A stretch of DNA of 64,000 bases from Bog-473 sp035552095 (GTDB lineage: Bacteria > Actinomycetota > Acidimicrobiia > Acidimicrobiales > RAAP-2): NCBI GenBank assembly GCA_035552095.1, contig DASZMA010000096.1, positions 1-64,000 of the forward strand, written 5' to 3'. Positions 50,300 to 58,681 of the stretch are shown piece after piece. Position 1 is the stretch's first letter; every line of letters begins with the position of its first letter. The notes beneath the pieces are model-generated. The model searched no databases, was not told where the DNA came from, and saw only the letters and a list, made by a program, of their open reading frames with translations. A program made the position numbers and the translations under genes.

Positions 50300-50332
50300 G
50301 GATCCCCCTCGTCCTGGTTACGGCTCGGAACT

Positions 50333-51571
50333 TTACCGAGCGATGCGTGCGCCCGGGGTGAATGCCACCGGAAGGTGCTTCACCCCGTTGATGAACTGCG
50401 ACTGCAGGCGCTGCACGTCACCAGCCTGGTGGATGTCGGGTAGGCGGTCCAGCAGGTGCTCGAACATCACCCGGATCTCCATGCGGGCCAGATTGGCCCC
50501 CAGGCAGAAGTGGGGCCCACCGCCGCCGAAGGCGATGTGGGGATTGGGGTCACGGCCGATGTCGAAGACGTCGGGGTTCTCGAAGATGTCCTCGTCCCGG
50601 TTGCCCGAGCAGTGGTAGAAGACCACCTTGTCGCCCTCGGCGACTTTGGTGTCGCTCAGGACGACGTCCATCATGGCGGTGCGGCGGAAGTTCATGACCG
50701 GGGAGACGAAGCGCAGCATCTCGTCGGCGGCCGTCGGCAGGAGGGTGCGGTCGGCCAGCAGGCGCTGCCACTGCTCGGGGTTCAAGAAGAAGGCGTGCAT
50801 GCCCCCGGACATCAGGTTGCGGGTCGTCTCGTTGCCGGCCACGGTGAGCAGGAGGAAGAACAGCTCGAGCTCCAGGTCGGTGAGCCGCTCGCCCTCCACC
50901 TCGACGCTGGTCAGCACGCTCATCAGGTCGGCCTGGGGATCGATTCGCTTCTTCCCGAACAGGTCGGCTGCGTAGGCGTAGAGCTCCATGGCGGCGCTTT
51001 CGGCCATGCTCGCCTCCTCCTGGTACTCCGGATCCGCATTGCCCACCATCCGGTTGGACCAGTCGAACATTTTGTGGCGGTCCTCCTGGGGGACGCCGAG
51101 CAGCTCGGCGATGACCTGGAGCGGCAGTTCGGCCGAGAGGTCGGTCACGAAGTCGGCGGTCCCCGCCTCAATGACCTGGTCGATGATGTTGTCGGCCGCC
51201 CTATGAATGCTCTCCTCGAGGTCGCGCACGGTGCGCGGGGTGAACCCCTTGTTGACCAGCCGGCGGTAGCGGGTGTGCAGGGGCGGGTCCATGTTGAGCA
51301 TCATCAGGCCCTGCTGGGCGATCTCTTCCTCGCCCATCTCAAAGGGCATGGTCCCCTTGGTGGCCGAGCTGAAGCGCTCGAAGTCGCGGTTGACCGTGAC
51401 GCAGTCGTCGTAGCGGGTGACGGCCCAGTAGCCCGGGCCCCCCGGCTCGTCCTGCCAGTGCACCGGATCGTTCCGGCGCAGGTGGGCCAGCCAGGCATGG
51501 GGGACGCTCGGCACGAACGTCAGCGGGTCGGATAGATCGACGGGGGTCACGCGAGCCGCGGTATCGGGCAT
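50333..51571 (-). CDS. Cytochrome P450
   Basis: 412 aa. The I helix has LTVAGNETTRNLMSGGMHAF (oxygen-binding AGxET), the K helix EMLRFVSPV (ExxR-type), and the heme loop FGGGGPHFCLGANLARMEI contains the Cys ligand. Similar to bacterial CYP families that hydroxylate steroids, fatty acids or terpenes (YRRLVNKGFTPRTV is typical of CYP125/CYP142-type enzymes). ATG 51571 follows GAGGAG at 8 nt. No ferredoxin gene is adjacent. Substrate not determined. Confidence 0.93.
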   Translation of the reverse strand: MPDTAARVTPVDLSDPLTFVPSVPHAWLAHLRRNDPVHWQDEPGGPGYWAVTRYDDCVTVNRDFERFSSATKGTMPFEMGEEEIAQQGLMMLNMDPPLHTRYRRLVNKGFTPRTVRDLEESIHRAADNIIDQVIEAGTADFVTDLSAELPLQVIAELLGVPQEDRHKMFDWSNRMVGNADPEYQEEASMAESAAMELYAYAADLFGKKRIDPQADLMSVLTSVEVEGERLTDLELELFFLLLTVAGNETTRNLMSGGMHAFFLNPEQWQRLLADRTLLPTAADEMLRFVSPVMNFRRTAMMDVVLSDTKVAEGDKVVFYHCSGNRDEDIFENPDVFDIGRDPNPHIAFGGGGPHFCLGANLARMEIRVMFEHLLDRLPDIHQAGDVQRLQSQFINGVKHLPVAFTPGARIAR

Positions 51572-51591
51572 TCGGACAGCTCCTCTTGGGA

Positions 51592-51646
51592 ATCGGACAT
51601 AGTGTCCGATAATTGAGATAGTAAGTCTTTCGGGGTCGGAGGTCAA
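51592..51646 (-). promoter_or_regulatory. Promoter and TetR operator of the P450 operon
   Basis: On the minus strand -35 TTGACC (51646-51641), 17-nt spacer, -10 TACTAT (51623-51618), the best sigma70-type promoter in the window. A perfect palindrome, ATCGGACA-TAG-TGTCCGAT (51592-51610), follows directly after the expected start. A half site TTCGGACA lies near the ATG. The layout fits repression by the TetR protein encoded in the operon. Confidence 0.68.
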
Positions 51647-51666
51647 GACAACCCCGGTGGCGGAAT

Positions 51667-51978
51667 TCAGTCGGGGTCGTCGGTCGGAGGCAGGATGGCC
51701 ACCGATTTGGTGGGGTCGTCCGGATCGAGGATGACCCGTAACCGCTCGTCGGCGTCGGGTGGGTCACCCGGCGCTTCGGCCGTCAGGACCGGTTCGTTCT
51801 TGTTGGGATAGAAGATCTCCTGCAGCCCGAGCGCCATCCCGGTGGCCATCCCGCCGATGGCCGAGCGCCGACGCCAGGCGTCGAAGCGCCGGGAGGCCAG
51901 GTCTTCGCTGGCCTGGTCTTCGTGGGCCTGGTCTTCGTGGGCCTGGTCGTCAGGCTCGGGAGGTTCGATGCGATCCAT
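51667..51978 (-). CDS. Small acidic protein with internal pentapeptide repeats
   Basis: 103 aa. Residues about 12-28 repeat HEDQA-HEDQA-SEDLA, encoded by 15-bp tandem repeats at about 51899-51949. The rest (FDAWRRRSAIGGMATGMALGLQ, EAPGDPPDADERLRVILDPDDP) is a pattern seen in small conserved actinobacterial proteins of unknown role. No Cys. Upstream of the P450 promoter and co-oriented. Confidence 0.55.
   Translation of the reverse strand: MDRIEPPEPDDQAHEDQAHEDQASEDLASRRFDAWRRRSAIGGMATGMALGLQEIFYPNKNEPVLTAEAPGDPPDADERLRVILDPDDPTKSVAILPPTDDPD
51899..51949. repeat. 15-bp tandem repeat within the small acidic protein gene
   Basis: About 3.3 copies of GCCTGGTCTTCGTGG (two exact copies at 51911-51940, partial copies on either side). 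In frame, it encodes the HEDQA-type pentapeptides, so copy number could vary without frameshift. Confidence 0.75.
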
Positions 51979-52016
51979 GATCGCAGCATCGGGCGGCCGC
52001 GGCCGGTCGGCGCCGC

Positions 52017-52568
52017 CTATTGGGGCGCGATGGCCGTCGGCAGGCTCCGCTGAATGTCCCAGAGGTGGTGGCACACCTCGTGGGCGTTGCGCTGGACGAT
52101 GTCGAAGGCGCAGATGGCGCCCGCTTCAGGGTGGGGCGTCGAGACGTCGTGCGGCGCCTCCAGGGCCGCGGTGCGCCACGACCGCACGGCGGCGATCAGG
52201 GCGACCAGACCGACCATCGGCGAGAGCTGGTCATAGGCCCGGCTCTCCGCCATCAGGTTCTCGTCCCAGGCGGGCACGCCGAACGATGGGTCGGCGCTCA
52301 GCGTCCACAACCGCTCGGTGCCGAAGCGGAGCACGTCAACGGTGTGCCAGACATAGCGGCTGGCCGACCACAGGCCGGGTTCCACCGCGGCGCTGGGGTC
52401 GATTCTCGAGAGGGCGGCGCCGAACACCGCCACGCCGCGCACACACCGGCCGACCAGGTTGTCGAAGTCCGTCTCGTCCCAGTCGAACTGACACTCCTCA
52501 CACAGCCCGGCATGGTGGTCCCAGGCGGCGAAGGCGTCAGCCGGCGGCGACTGGCCGTGGGTGGTCAT
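52017..52568 (-). CDS. DinB-like four-helix protein
   Basis: 183 aa. FDNLVGRCVRGVAVFGAALSRI, ASRYVWHTVDVLRFGTERLW (His ligand region) and FDIVQRNAHEVCHHLWDIQRSL (HxxxHH) match the DinB/YfiT-like metal-binding helical bundle, used for thiol-dependent or unknown chemistry. ATG 52568 overlaps the stop of the zinc-ribbon-like gene (ATGA). Confidence 0.78.
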   Translation of the reverse strand: MTTHGQSPPADAFAAWDHHAGLCEECQFDWDETDFDNLVGRCVRGVAVFGAALSRIDPSAAVEPGLWSASRYVWHTVDVLRFGTERLWTLSADPSFGVPAWDENLMAESRAYDQLSPMVGLVALIAAVRSWRTAALEAPHDVSTPHPEAGAICAFDIVQRNAHEVCHHLWDIQRSLPTAIAPQ

Positions 52569-52804
52569 CGATCCCGGCCGCCCGCGTTGGCCAGATGCCA
52601 GCCCGAGCAGTAGTCGCACCGGTAGACCTTCAACTCGACATCAGCCTCCACCCGCTTCTCATCGGCCACGCTGAGCGCCTCACCTTGAGTGGAGTAGGAG
52701 GTTTTGGGCGCACCGTCGGCCCGCCAGTGTGCGCCGATGGAGAAGGACCGGGGCTCGTTGCCGCCCGGCCGTTCTCCGGGCCGGTTGTTGCGCCTTCGGG
52801 CCAT
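52565..52804 (-). CDS. Small protein with a CxxC...H motif
   Basis: 79 aa from ATG 52804. Basic N-terminus (MARRRNNRPGERPGGN) and a C-terminal YRCDYCSGWH segment that may bind zinc or nucleic acid, as in small conserved actinobacterial proteins. Overlaps the DinB-like gene by 4 bp. Role unknown. Confidence 0.6.
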   Translation of the reverse strand: MARRRNNRPGERPGGNEPRSFSIGAHWRADGAPKTSYSTQGEALSVADEKRVEADVELKVYRCDYCSGWHLANAGGRDR

Positions 52805-52947
52805 CGTCCCATTGTGGTGGCAAAACGGCGGGCGACTCTTCATGGGGGCGGGGAGAGGGCGATCTAGCCGGCTGGAGGTAAAGACGACCGCAGGGGTGCT
52901 CCGTCATTCCATCAGCCTGTTTAAGCGATCATTGTCATGGGCAGCCT

Positions 52948-52959
52948 AAACGATCGTTT
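52948..52959. promoter_or_regulatory. Perfect 12-bp palindrome AAACGATCGTTT
   Basis: Perfectly self-complementary, 125 bp before the lsr2 start, in AT-rich DNA. It may be a site for Lsr2 autoregulation or for another regulator. Confidence 0.35.
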
Positions 52960-53047
52960 GGATTGCAATCGCGCCATTTAGCACCATTGCGCCGGCGCTT
53001 TCTTAGCGGTCTTCTAGCTTTGGCGGTTAGCCCACTAGCCCGAACAG

Positions 53048-53077
53048 TTGGCTTATCGCCCTTTGATCTGTCATTAT
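53048..53077 (+). promoter_or_regulatory. lsr2 promoter, apparently leaderless
   Basis: -35 TTGGCT (53048-53053), 18-nt spacer, -10 CATTAT (53072-53077), then 6 nt to ATG 53084. There is no ribosome-binding sequence. Confidence 0.45.
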
Positions 53078-53083
53078 GAATGC

Positions 53084-53431
53084 ATGGCAAAAACGGTAAT
53101 AGTCAAGTTGACCGACGATATCGATGGCGGGGATGCCGAAGAGACGGTCCATTTTTCCTTGGACGGAAAGTCCTACGAAATAGATGTCAATAGTGAAAAT
53201 GCCAGCCGGGTGCGGGCCGCCTTTACGCCGTTTATTGAAAAAGGGCGGGGCAGCGGTACTAATGGCCGGACCCGTACCGTCCGGCCCACCAGCGCCCCAG
53301 GGGAGAAGACCCTGTTCTCCCAGCTCAGCAGCGAAGAGAAAGAGCGGTTCCGGACCTGGGCCAACATGGCCACAGCGCGCCGGATCAGCGATAGCCGGGT
53401 AAACAGCTGGGTGGCCGCCGGCAAGCCTTAG
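53084..53431 (+). CDS. lsr2: Lsr2 family nucleoid-associated protein
   Basis: 115 aa H-NS-like xenogeneic silencer that bridges AT-rich DNA. MAKTVIVKLTDDIDGGDAEETVHFSLDG (dimerisation domain) and the C-terminal EKERFRTWANMATARRISDSRVNSWVAAG (helix-turn-helix-like AT-hook domain) are diagnostic, although the usual RGR minor-groove loop appears here as an altered ARRIS sequence. The gene itself has lower GC than neighbours. A marker of Actinobacteria. Confidence 0.93.
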   Translation: MAKTVIVKLTDDIDGGDAEETVHFSLDGKSYEIDVNSENASRVRAAFTPFIEKGRGSGTNGRTRTVRPTSAPGEKTLFSQLSSEEKERFRTWANMATARRISDSRVNSWVAAGKP

Positions 53432-53466
53432 GCTGGCCAAAGCTTGGGCCTGATTTTATAGTCGTA

Positions 53467-54732
53467 TCAAGGGTTGATGGGGGCCGACGCGGCCAGACTC
53501 TGGCCTTCCTGGGCGGTACGGGGTATCCGGCCGTGCCCGGCCATCTCGATCACGAATTTGGTGGCGGCCCGCACGCCGTTCAAGAACAGCTCATTCTGCT
53601 GGTCGGTGCTCAGATTGAAGTCAGTGGCGGTAAGGCCCGCATTGTCGACGAAGATGGTCCGGGCGGCGGTTGCGGCGTCAACGCTATAGGCGTCCCATTC
53701 ATTCATCATGGTGTGCAGACACCCCTTGGCTACCCCTAGCGCGCTCTGGGCCGCTTGGGTGGCCGGGAAGGTGGTTTGCAGCGATGACAGCTTGATCCCG
53801 ATCGTGGGCCAACGCGGTGGGCCGCCATCAATACGGGCGAACGCGTTGATCGGGAAGTTCCGCAGCATGCCGCCATCGACCCAGGTGACGGTGCCGCCGT
53901 CGTAGTGGCGCGCAATGGTGGCGCCGCCGGGACCGGTGACGGCCACCTCGGCCGGCCCGGCCTGGAAGCTGACGGGCTCGAAGAAGAAGGGGATGGACAT
54001 GGAGGCCCGGACGGCCGCCACCACGTCCTGGGCGTCCCGGTCCTGCCCGTAGAGGTCGTAGTCCCACGGCAGCCGAGCCAGTTCGCCCCGGGTGATGTCC
54101 GAGGTGTGGACCACCAGGCGGTACCGGCGCTCTTCGGGCAGGCTCATCCCGGGATCCTCGGCGGGGGTGATCTTCAGGTCGGCGAAAGTGCGCACGCCCA
54201 GAGTGTCGTGGAGGATCGGGCTGAGCCACTCGGCCAGGTAGTCGCCCGAGTAGAGACCCATGCGGTGGGACAGGATCTCGGCATCGGCCAGAACCGTGCC
54301 CGGCTGGCCCAGGTGGTGGTCGAGGAAGTGGTGCAGCTTGCCCTCGGGCATGAAGCGGTCGAAGGAGAGCTGGCCCATGAAGCCGCGGAGCGACGTCATC
54401 GGCTGCGCCGCCTGGGAGATGGCCGCGATGAGGGCGGCGGCGATGGCCCCGGCGCTGGTGCCGGCCACCCGGGGAAAGCGATAGCCCGCTTCCGACAGCG
54501 CCGAGACGGCCCCGACGATGCCGATGCCCTTGACCCCACCGCCCTCGAGGGCCAGATCGGCCACCAGCTCCGGAGGGTCGCCCGCCCCGGCCGACCAGCC
54601 ATCGGCTTGCCGGAGCCGTTCCGCCGCCTGGGCGAACTCCTCCTGAAGCCGGGGATCTCGGGAGTAGCCGTAAGACTGCTCGGGGTCCATCACCGTCGTC
54701 TCGGTTGGCGCAGCGCCGTGGGGAACCGTCAC
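53467..54732 (-). CDS. Patatin-like phospholipase
   Basis: 421 aa. ALEGGGVKGIGIVGAVSAL (oxyanion loop), VAGTSAGAIAAALIAA (catalytic Ser in GTSAG) and WVDGGMLRNFPI (catalytic Asp in DGG) form the Ser-Asp dyad. Hydrolyses acyl esters of lipids, substrate unknown. GTG 54732 follows GGAGG at 5 nt; a TTG at 54750 is open but less likely. No signal peptide or transmembrane segment. Confidence 0.9.
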   Translation of the reverse strand: MTVPHGAAPTETTVMDPEQSYGYSRDPRLQEEFAQAAERLRQADGWSAGAGDPPELVADLALEGGGVKGIGIVGAVSALSEAGYRFPRVAGTSAGAIAAALIAAISQAAQPMTSLRGFMGQLSFDRFMPEGKLHHFLDHHLGQPGTVLADAEILSHRMGLYSGDYLAEWLSPILHDTLGVRTFADLKITPAEDPGMSLPEERRYRLVVHTSDITRGELARLPWDYDLYGQDRDAQDVVAAVRASMSIPFFFEPVSFQAGPAEVAVTGPGGATIARHYDGGTVTWVDGGMLRNFPINAFARIDGGPPRWPTIGIKLSSLQTTFPATQAAQSALGVAKGCLHTMMNEWDAYSVDAATAARTIFVDNAGLTATDFNLSTDQQNELFLNGVRAATKFVIEMAGHGRIPRTAQEGQSLAASAPINP

Positions 54733-54786
54733 CGGGGCCTCCTCAATCAACCTCAGCCGCCGGGTCTCCCGGCGGGCCTGGCAGGG

Positions 54787-55071
54787 CTACAAACCGAGCG
54801 TCCCGTAGGTGTTGCACAGCCCGAGCGCCTCAATAAGAAGAAAGGCCGAGACGATGGCGCCAACCACCGGAAGGCGCCAGCGGGAGCCGCCGCGCGCCAT
54901 GGACGGTGGCATGTACCACTGGGGCAGGGCGCCGGCGAACTGGGCCAGGTGCACGCTGAGCGGGACGGCATCCTCAGCCAGCGGTGCCGAGGGATCGGCG
55001 GCCAGGGCCAGGGTGGTCAGCTCCTCGTCGGTCAGCTCACCTGGTGCATCGAACTCGACATCGTCACTCAC
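54787..55071 (-). CDS. Small membrane protein of unknown function
   Basis: 94 aa from GTG 55071 (AGGAAGG 8 nt upstream). The first 45 residues are acidic and soluble (DVEFDAPGELTDEELTTLALAADP); a hydrophobic helix follows at about 72-88 (LPVVGAIVSAFLLIEALGL). Resembles small anchor-like actinobacterial proteins; the family is not recognised. Confidence 0.6.
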   Translation of the reverse strand: MSDDVEFDAPGELTDEELTTLALAADPSAPLAEDAVPLSVHLAQFAGALPQWYMPPSMARGGSRWRLPVVGAIVSAFLLIEALGLCNTYGTLGL

Positions 55072-55223
55072 CGTGGCCACCTTCCTGGCAGTGCTGCCGA
55101 GCGTACCGGGAAATAGAGCTGCCTGAGCTGCGGGAAAACAACTCAGACAGCGGAGCGATCCTATCGAGCGGCGCCGCCCCGGCCGACCGGCGCCACCGGC
55201 GGGGATCACATCAGGCCGCCCGG

Positions 55224-55270
55224 CGGGGATGGCCGGGTCCCGCTGAGGCATGCGGTCCCGGCCATCCCCG
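55224..55270 (-). terminator. Strong hairpin after the HtrA-type gene
   Basis: Perfect 14-bp inverted repeat CGGGGATGGCCGGG (55224-55237) / CCCGGCCATCCCCG (55257-55270) with a 19-nt loop, starting 2 bp after the protease stop. No T-run follows, as is common for GC-rich actinobacterial terminators. It could also stabilise the 3' end. Confidence 0.6.
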
Positions 55271-55272
55271 AC

Positions 55273-56823
55273 CTACTGCGGCGGCCCCGACGTGAGCTGG
55301 ACCGTGGCCGTGTGCGACTGGCCCGAGGAGTCCGTCCAGCCGATGGACACCTTGTCCCCGGGATGGTGAGGGGCGAGCAGGGTGGTCAGCGACTGCGGCG
55401 TCGTCACCGTCTGGCTGTTGACCGAGGTGATGACATCGCCGGGGGCCAGCCCGGCTTCCTGCGCCGGGGAGCTGGTCACCACGACGGCCACCACCGCTCC
55501 CGAGCTGGACGAGCTGTTGTTGCCGCTACTGCCCGAGCCCCCGAAACCGCCGAAGCCCGGCCCGCTGTTGGTCGACGCCACGTCGACCTCGACCCCGAGG
55601 AACGCGGTCGCCCCGATGTGGATGGCGGACGAGGAGTTGCCCGATTCGATGGACTTGGCCAACGAGACGGCCTCGTTTATCGGGATGGCGTAGCCCTGGT
55701 TGCCCGACGAACCGCCCTGGGACTGGAAGGAGAACCCGGCGGAGGCGGCCGTGTCCATCCCGACGACCTGACCCGACGTGTTGACCAGCGCTCCGCCGGA
55801 GTCGCCGGCCTGAATATCGGCGTTGGTCTCAATGAGGTTGCTGAGCTGCTCCGAGCTGGAGTCGCCTTCATCGCTGGCGGTGATCGACTGGTTGAGGGCC
55901 GTCACGGTCCCACCGGCCGCGCTGGGCGTCCCGCCCGTTCCACCGGCATTGCCGATGCCCACCACGTCCTGGCCCACCGACACGTTGGACGAGTTGCCGA
56001 GATCGGCCGTCTTCAGTCCCGAGGCGTTGTGCAGCTGCAGGACGGCGATGTCCTGCGTCCGGTCGTAGCCCACCACACTGGCCGAGTAGGTCTTCCCGTT
56101 GCCGACGTCAGTGACGCTGATGGTGGTGGCCCCGTCAATGACGTGGTTGTTGGTGAGGATCTCGCCGTTGGAGGTGAGGACGATGCCGGTGCCGGCGGCC
56201 TGTTCCTGGGCGTACCCGAGCGAGGTGTTGATGTCGACCAGCCCGGGGTCGACCTTGGCCGCAATGGCCGAGACGTCGCTCGGACCACCCGAGGCCGACG
56301 ACCCGTTACCGGTTGACCCCGAACCACCGAATCCGAAAGGGGATCCGTTGGAGCCGGTCGAGCCCGAGCCCGAACTCGATGACGGGGGCGCGGTCGCGCT
56401 GGTCGAGGAGGTGGGCGACGTGTTGTCCTTCCAGGCCCCGTGGCCGATGCCCACACCGGCGGCCAGGGCGACCACTGCCGCGCTGGCGATCAGCGCCCCG
56501 TTGCGGAGTCGGTGCTGGGCGGGGCGCGGTGGGCTGGGGTCGGACGGGGGCGCCCAGTGGGCGAATCCCGGATCGGTGGGCGGTCCTCCGTAGCCCGCGC
56601 CCGTGGGCGGCGTCAGCTGCGGATTGCCGGTCAAGGCGCCCAGGGCGTACGAGCCGGTGGGCTCGGCGCCAGGGGTTAGGGGTGGGTAGCCGGCGGGTGG
56701 GGTGGGGCTCGGTGGGGCCGGCGGAGCCGACTCTCCGGCGGCCGGCATGGGAATCGGGTCCATGCCTGGCTGGGATTCCCCGGGCGCCTCGTCGTTCGCT
56801 GCTCCGAACTGGTCGTCGCTCAT
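55273..56823 (-). CDS. HtrA/DegP-type membrane-anchored serine protease with PDZ domain
   Basis: 516 aa. A Pro-rich cytoplasmic segment (1-105), one transmembrane helix (ALIASAAVVALAAGVGIG), a Ser/Gly linker, and a trypsin-like domain with ILTNNHVIDG (His), YDRTQDIAVLQL (Asp) and IQAGDSGGALVN (Ser). A C-terminal PDZ domain has GLAPGDVITSVNSQTV. Envelope quality control is the family role. ATG 56823 follows GAGGAG. Confidence 0.93.
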   Translation of the reverse strand: MSDDQFGAANDEAPGESQPGMDPIPMPAAGESAPPAPPSPTPPAGYPPLTPGAEPTGSYALGALTGNPQLTPPTGAGYGGPPTDPGFAHWAPPSDPSPPRPAQHRLRNGALIASAAVVALAAGVGIGHGAWKDNTSPTSSTSATAPPSSSSGSGSTGSNGSPFGFGGSGSTGNGSSASGGPSDVSAIAAKVDPGLVDINTSLGYAQEQAAGTGIVLTSNGEILTNNHVIDGATTISVTDVGNGKTYSASVVGYDRTQDIAVLQLHNASGLKTADLGNSSNVSVGQDVVGIGNAGGTGGTPSAAGGTVTALNQSITASDEGDSSSEQLSNLIETNADIQAGDSGGALVNTSGQVVGMDTAASAGFSFQSQGGSSGNQGYAIPINEAVSLAKSIESGNSSSAIHIGATAFLGVEVDVASTNSGPGFGGFGGSGSSGNNSSSSSGAVVAVVVTSSPAQEAGLAPGDVITSVNSQTVTTPQSLTTLLAPHHPGDKVSIGWTDSSGQSHTATVQLTSGPPQ

Positions 56824-57067
56824 TGTCTCTCCTCACCAGTGCCTCCACCATGGAGGCCGTGGTTATGGATCCATTGGACCGTGGCCAGATGTGCGCCAGG
56901 TCAGGGAAAGTTATGAGCGGGATAAATCTTCTCTGTGCCCGTCCGGACGTGGGCCGCCCGTCTGGGGGAGGCCTCAGGCTTGGAAAGAGGGTCGATCACG
57001 CCCCTGTCACCCGGCCCGCGCAATACATTCTTGGCAGCGGCCCCGGGCAGCGGAGGAGAGGTCGGAC

Positions 57068-58669
57068 ATGGCGGACGAAGAGGTGACGGGCCCCCACCCT
57101 GATGGGCGGCTCCTGTCCCGGCGCCAGGTGCTGGCGGCCGGCGCCCTGCTGGGAACCGCCTCGATCACCGCGGGAGGCGTGACCCAGGCCGCTACGAAGG
57201 GGCCGGCAGCATCGCCAACCGGCGCCGGCACCCTCTCCGACATTGAGCACGTCGTGATCCTGATGCAGGAGAACCGGTCTTTCGACCACTACTTCGGGAC
57301 GCTGTCGGGTGTCCGAGGCTTTGACGATCCGGCGGCCATGAGCCGGCCCGGCGGCCGGTCGGTCTTCGCTCAGCCCGACATCGACCTGGCTCAGAACCCG
57401 TCACGGCTGCCGTTTGTCCTCCCGTGGCATCTCGACTCCAAGACCACCAGTGCCCAGAACGCGCAGGATCTCAGCCATGCCTGGTCCGTCCAGCACCTGA
57501 GCTGGAACGAGGGCCTGATGGACGGGTTCGTCACCTCGCACCGGCTGGCTGACGACGTGCTGGACCGCATCCCCGGTGTGATCCCCGTCACCAACTACGG
57601 CCCGCTGACCATGGGCTACTTCACCCGGGCCGACATCCCGTTCCACTACGCGCTGGCCGATGCCTTCACCATCTGTGACGCCTACCACTGCTCGGTGTTC
57701 GGGCCGACCAACCCCAACCGCATTATGTCCATGTCTGGCACCATCGACCCCGACGGCAGCCTGGGCGGCGGCCCCTGCATCGACAACTCGCAATCGAACG
57801 GGCAGCTCCAATGGGAGAGCTATCCCGAACGGCTCCAGAAGGCGGGCATCGACTGGTACCTCTACCAGGAGACCGACAACTTCACCGACAACATGCTGCC
57901 CTTCTTCAAGGCGTTCACGGACACCACGACCGATCTCTACCGGCGCGGCAACAGTTTCATCCCCACGCCGAAGGGGCAACCGTATGGCCCGGCGCTGGCC
58001 GCCAAGCTCCGAGCGGACGTGGTGTCGGGCCACCTGCCCCAGGTGTCGTGGATCGTCGGCAGCTACCTCAACTCCGAGCACCCCGAGGCGGCACCCAGCT
58101 ACGGGGCCAACTTCACGGCCCAGGTTATTGCGGCCCTCATGGCCGACCCGGCCGTCTGGGCCAAGACGGCGCTCATCCTCAACTTCGATGAGAACGACGG
58201 TTTCTTCGATCACGTGGTCCCGCCCACGCCGCCTCTGGGCACGGCCGGGGAGTACCTGAGCCTGGCGGCCGACCTGGGCAATCCGGTCAGCTCCTTCGGG
58301 ATCCCGGGACCGGTGGGGTTGGGCTTCCGCGTGCCCATGATGATGATCTCGCCGTTCAGTCGCGGCGGCCTCTGCTGCAGCGATGTCTTCGACCACACTT
58401 CGACACTCTTCTTCCTGGAGAAGCGCTTCGGGGTGGAGGTGCCGTACGTGAGCCAGTGGCGGCGCCGGACGGTGGGCGACCTGACGTCGACCCTCAACTT
58501 CGCCGCCGGACCGGACATGACGGTGCCCGAGCTGCCCAACACCGACCTGCTGGCCTGGGTGGCCTACTGGGAGCAGAGCCACTTGCCGGCGCCGCTCATG
58601 CCCGCGACCCAGCGCATGCCGACCCAGGAAGCGGGGCCGCGCCGGCCCCGGCCGAGCGGACCGGTCTGA
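57068..58669 (+). CDS. Tat-exported phosphoesterase (phospholipase C / acid phosphatase family)
   Basis: 533 aa. LLSRRQVLAAGALLG is a twin-arginine signal with Ala/Gly-rich core. VVILMQENRSFDHYFGTL, GPTNPNR, ILNFDENDGFFDHVVPP and VPMMMISPFSRGG are the metal-site motifs of the PF04185 family. Cleaves phospholipids or phosphate monoesters outside the cell. ATG 57068 follows GGAGAGG at 6 nt. Confidence 0.92.
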   Translation: MADEEVTGPHPDGRLLSRRQVLAAGALLGTASITAGGVTQAATKGPAASPTGAGTLSDIEHVVILMQENRSFDHYFGTLSGVRGFDDPAAMSRPGGRSVFAQPDIDLAQNPSRLPFVLPWHLDSKTTSAQNAQDLSHAWSVQHLSWNEGLMDGFVTSHRLADDVLDRIPGVIPVTNYGPLTMGYFTRADIPFHYALADAFTICDAYHCSVFGPTNPNRIMSMSGTIDPDGSLGGGPCIDNSQSNGQLQWESYPERLQKAGIDWYLYQETDNFTDNMLPFFKAFTDTTTDLYRRGNSFIPTPKGQPYGPALAAKLRADVVSGHLPQVSWIVGSYLNSEHPEAAPSYGANFTAQVIAALMADPAVWAKTALILNFDENDGFFDHVVPPTPPLGTAGEYLSLAADLGNPVSSFGIPGPVGLGFRVPMMMISPFSRGGLCCSDVFDHTSTLFFLEKRFGVEVPYVSQWRRRTVGDLTSTLNFAAGPDMTVPELPNTDLLAWVAYWEQSHLPAPLMPATQRMPTQEAGPRRPRPSGPV

Positions 58670-58681
58670 GCAGGTGCGGTC

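Larger units (their letters stand above)
52805..53083. other. AT-rich regulatory gap upstream of lsr2
   Basis: 279 bp between the divergent zinc-ribbon-like gene and lsr2, clearly more AT-rich than its surroundings. It holds the 12-bp palindrome at 52948-52959, a similar degenerate copy (AAGCGATCATTG) about 25 bp before it, and the lsr2 promoter at its right end. Confidence 0.5.
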
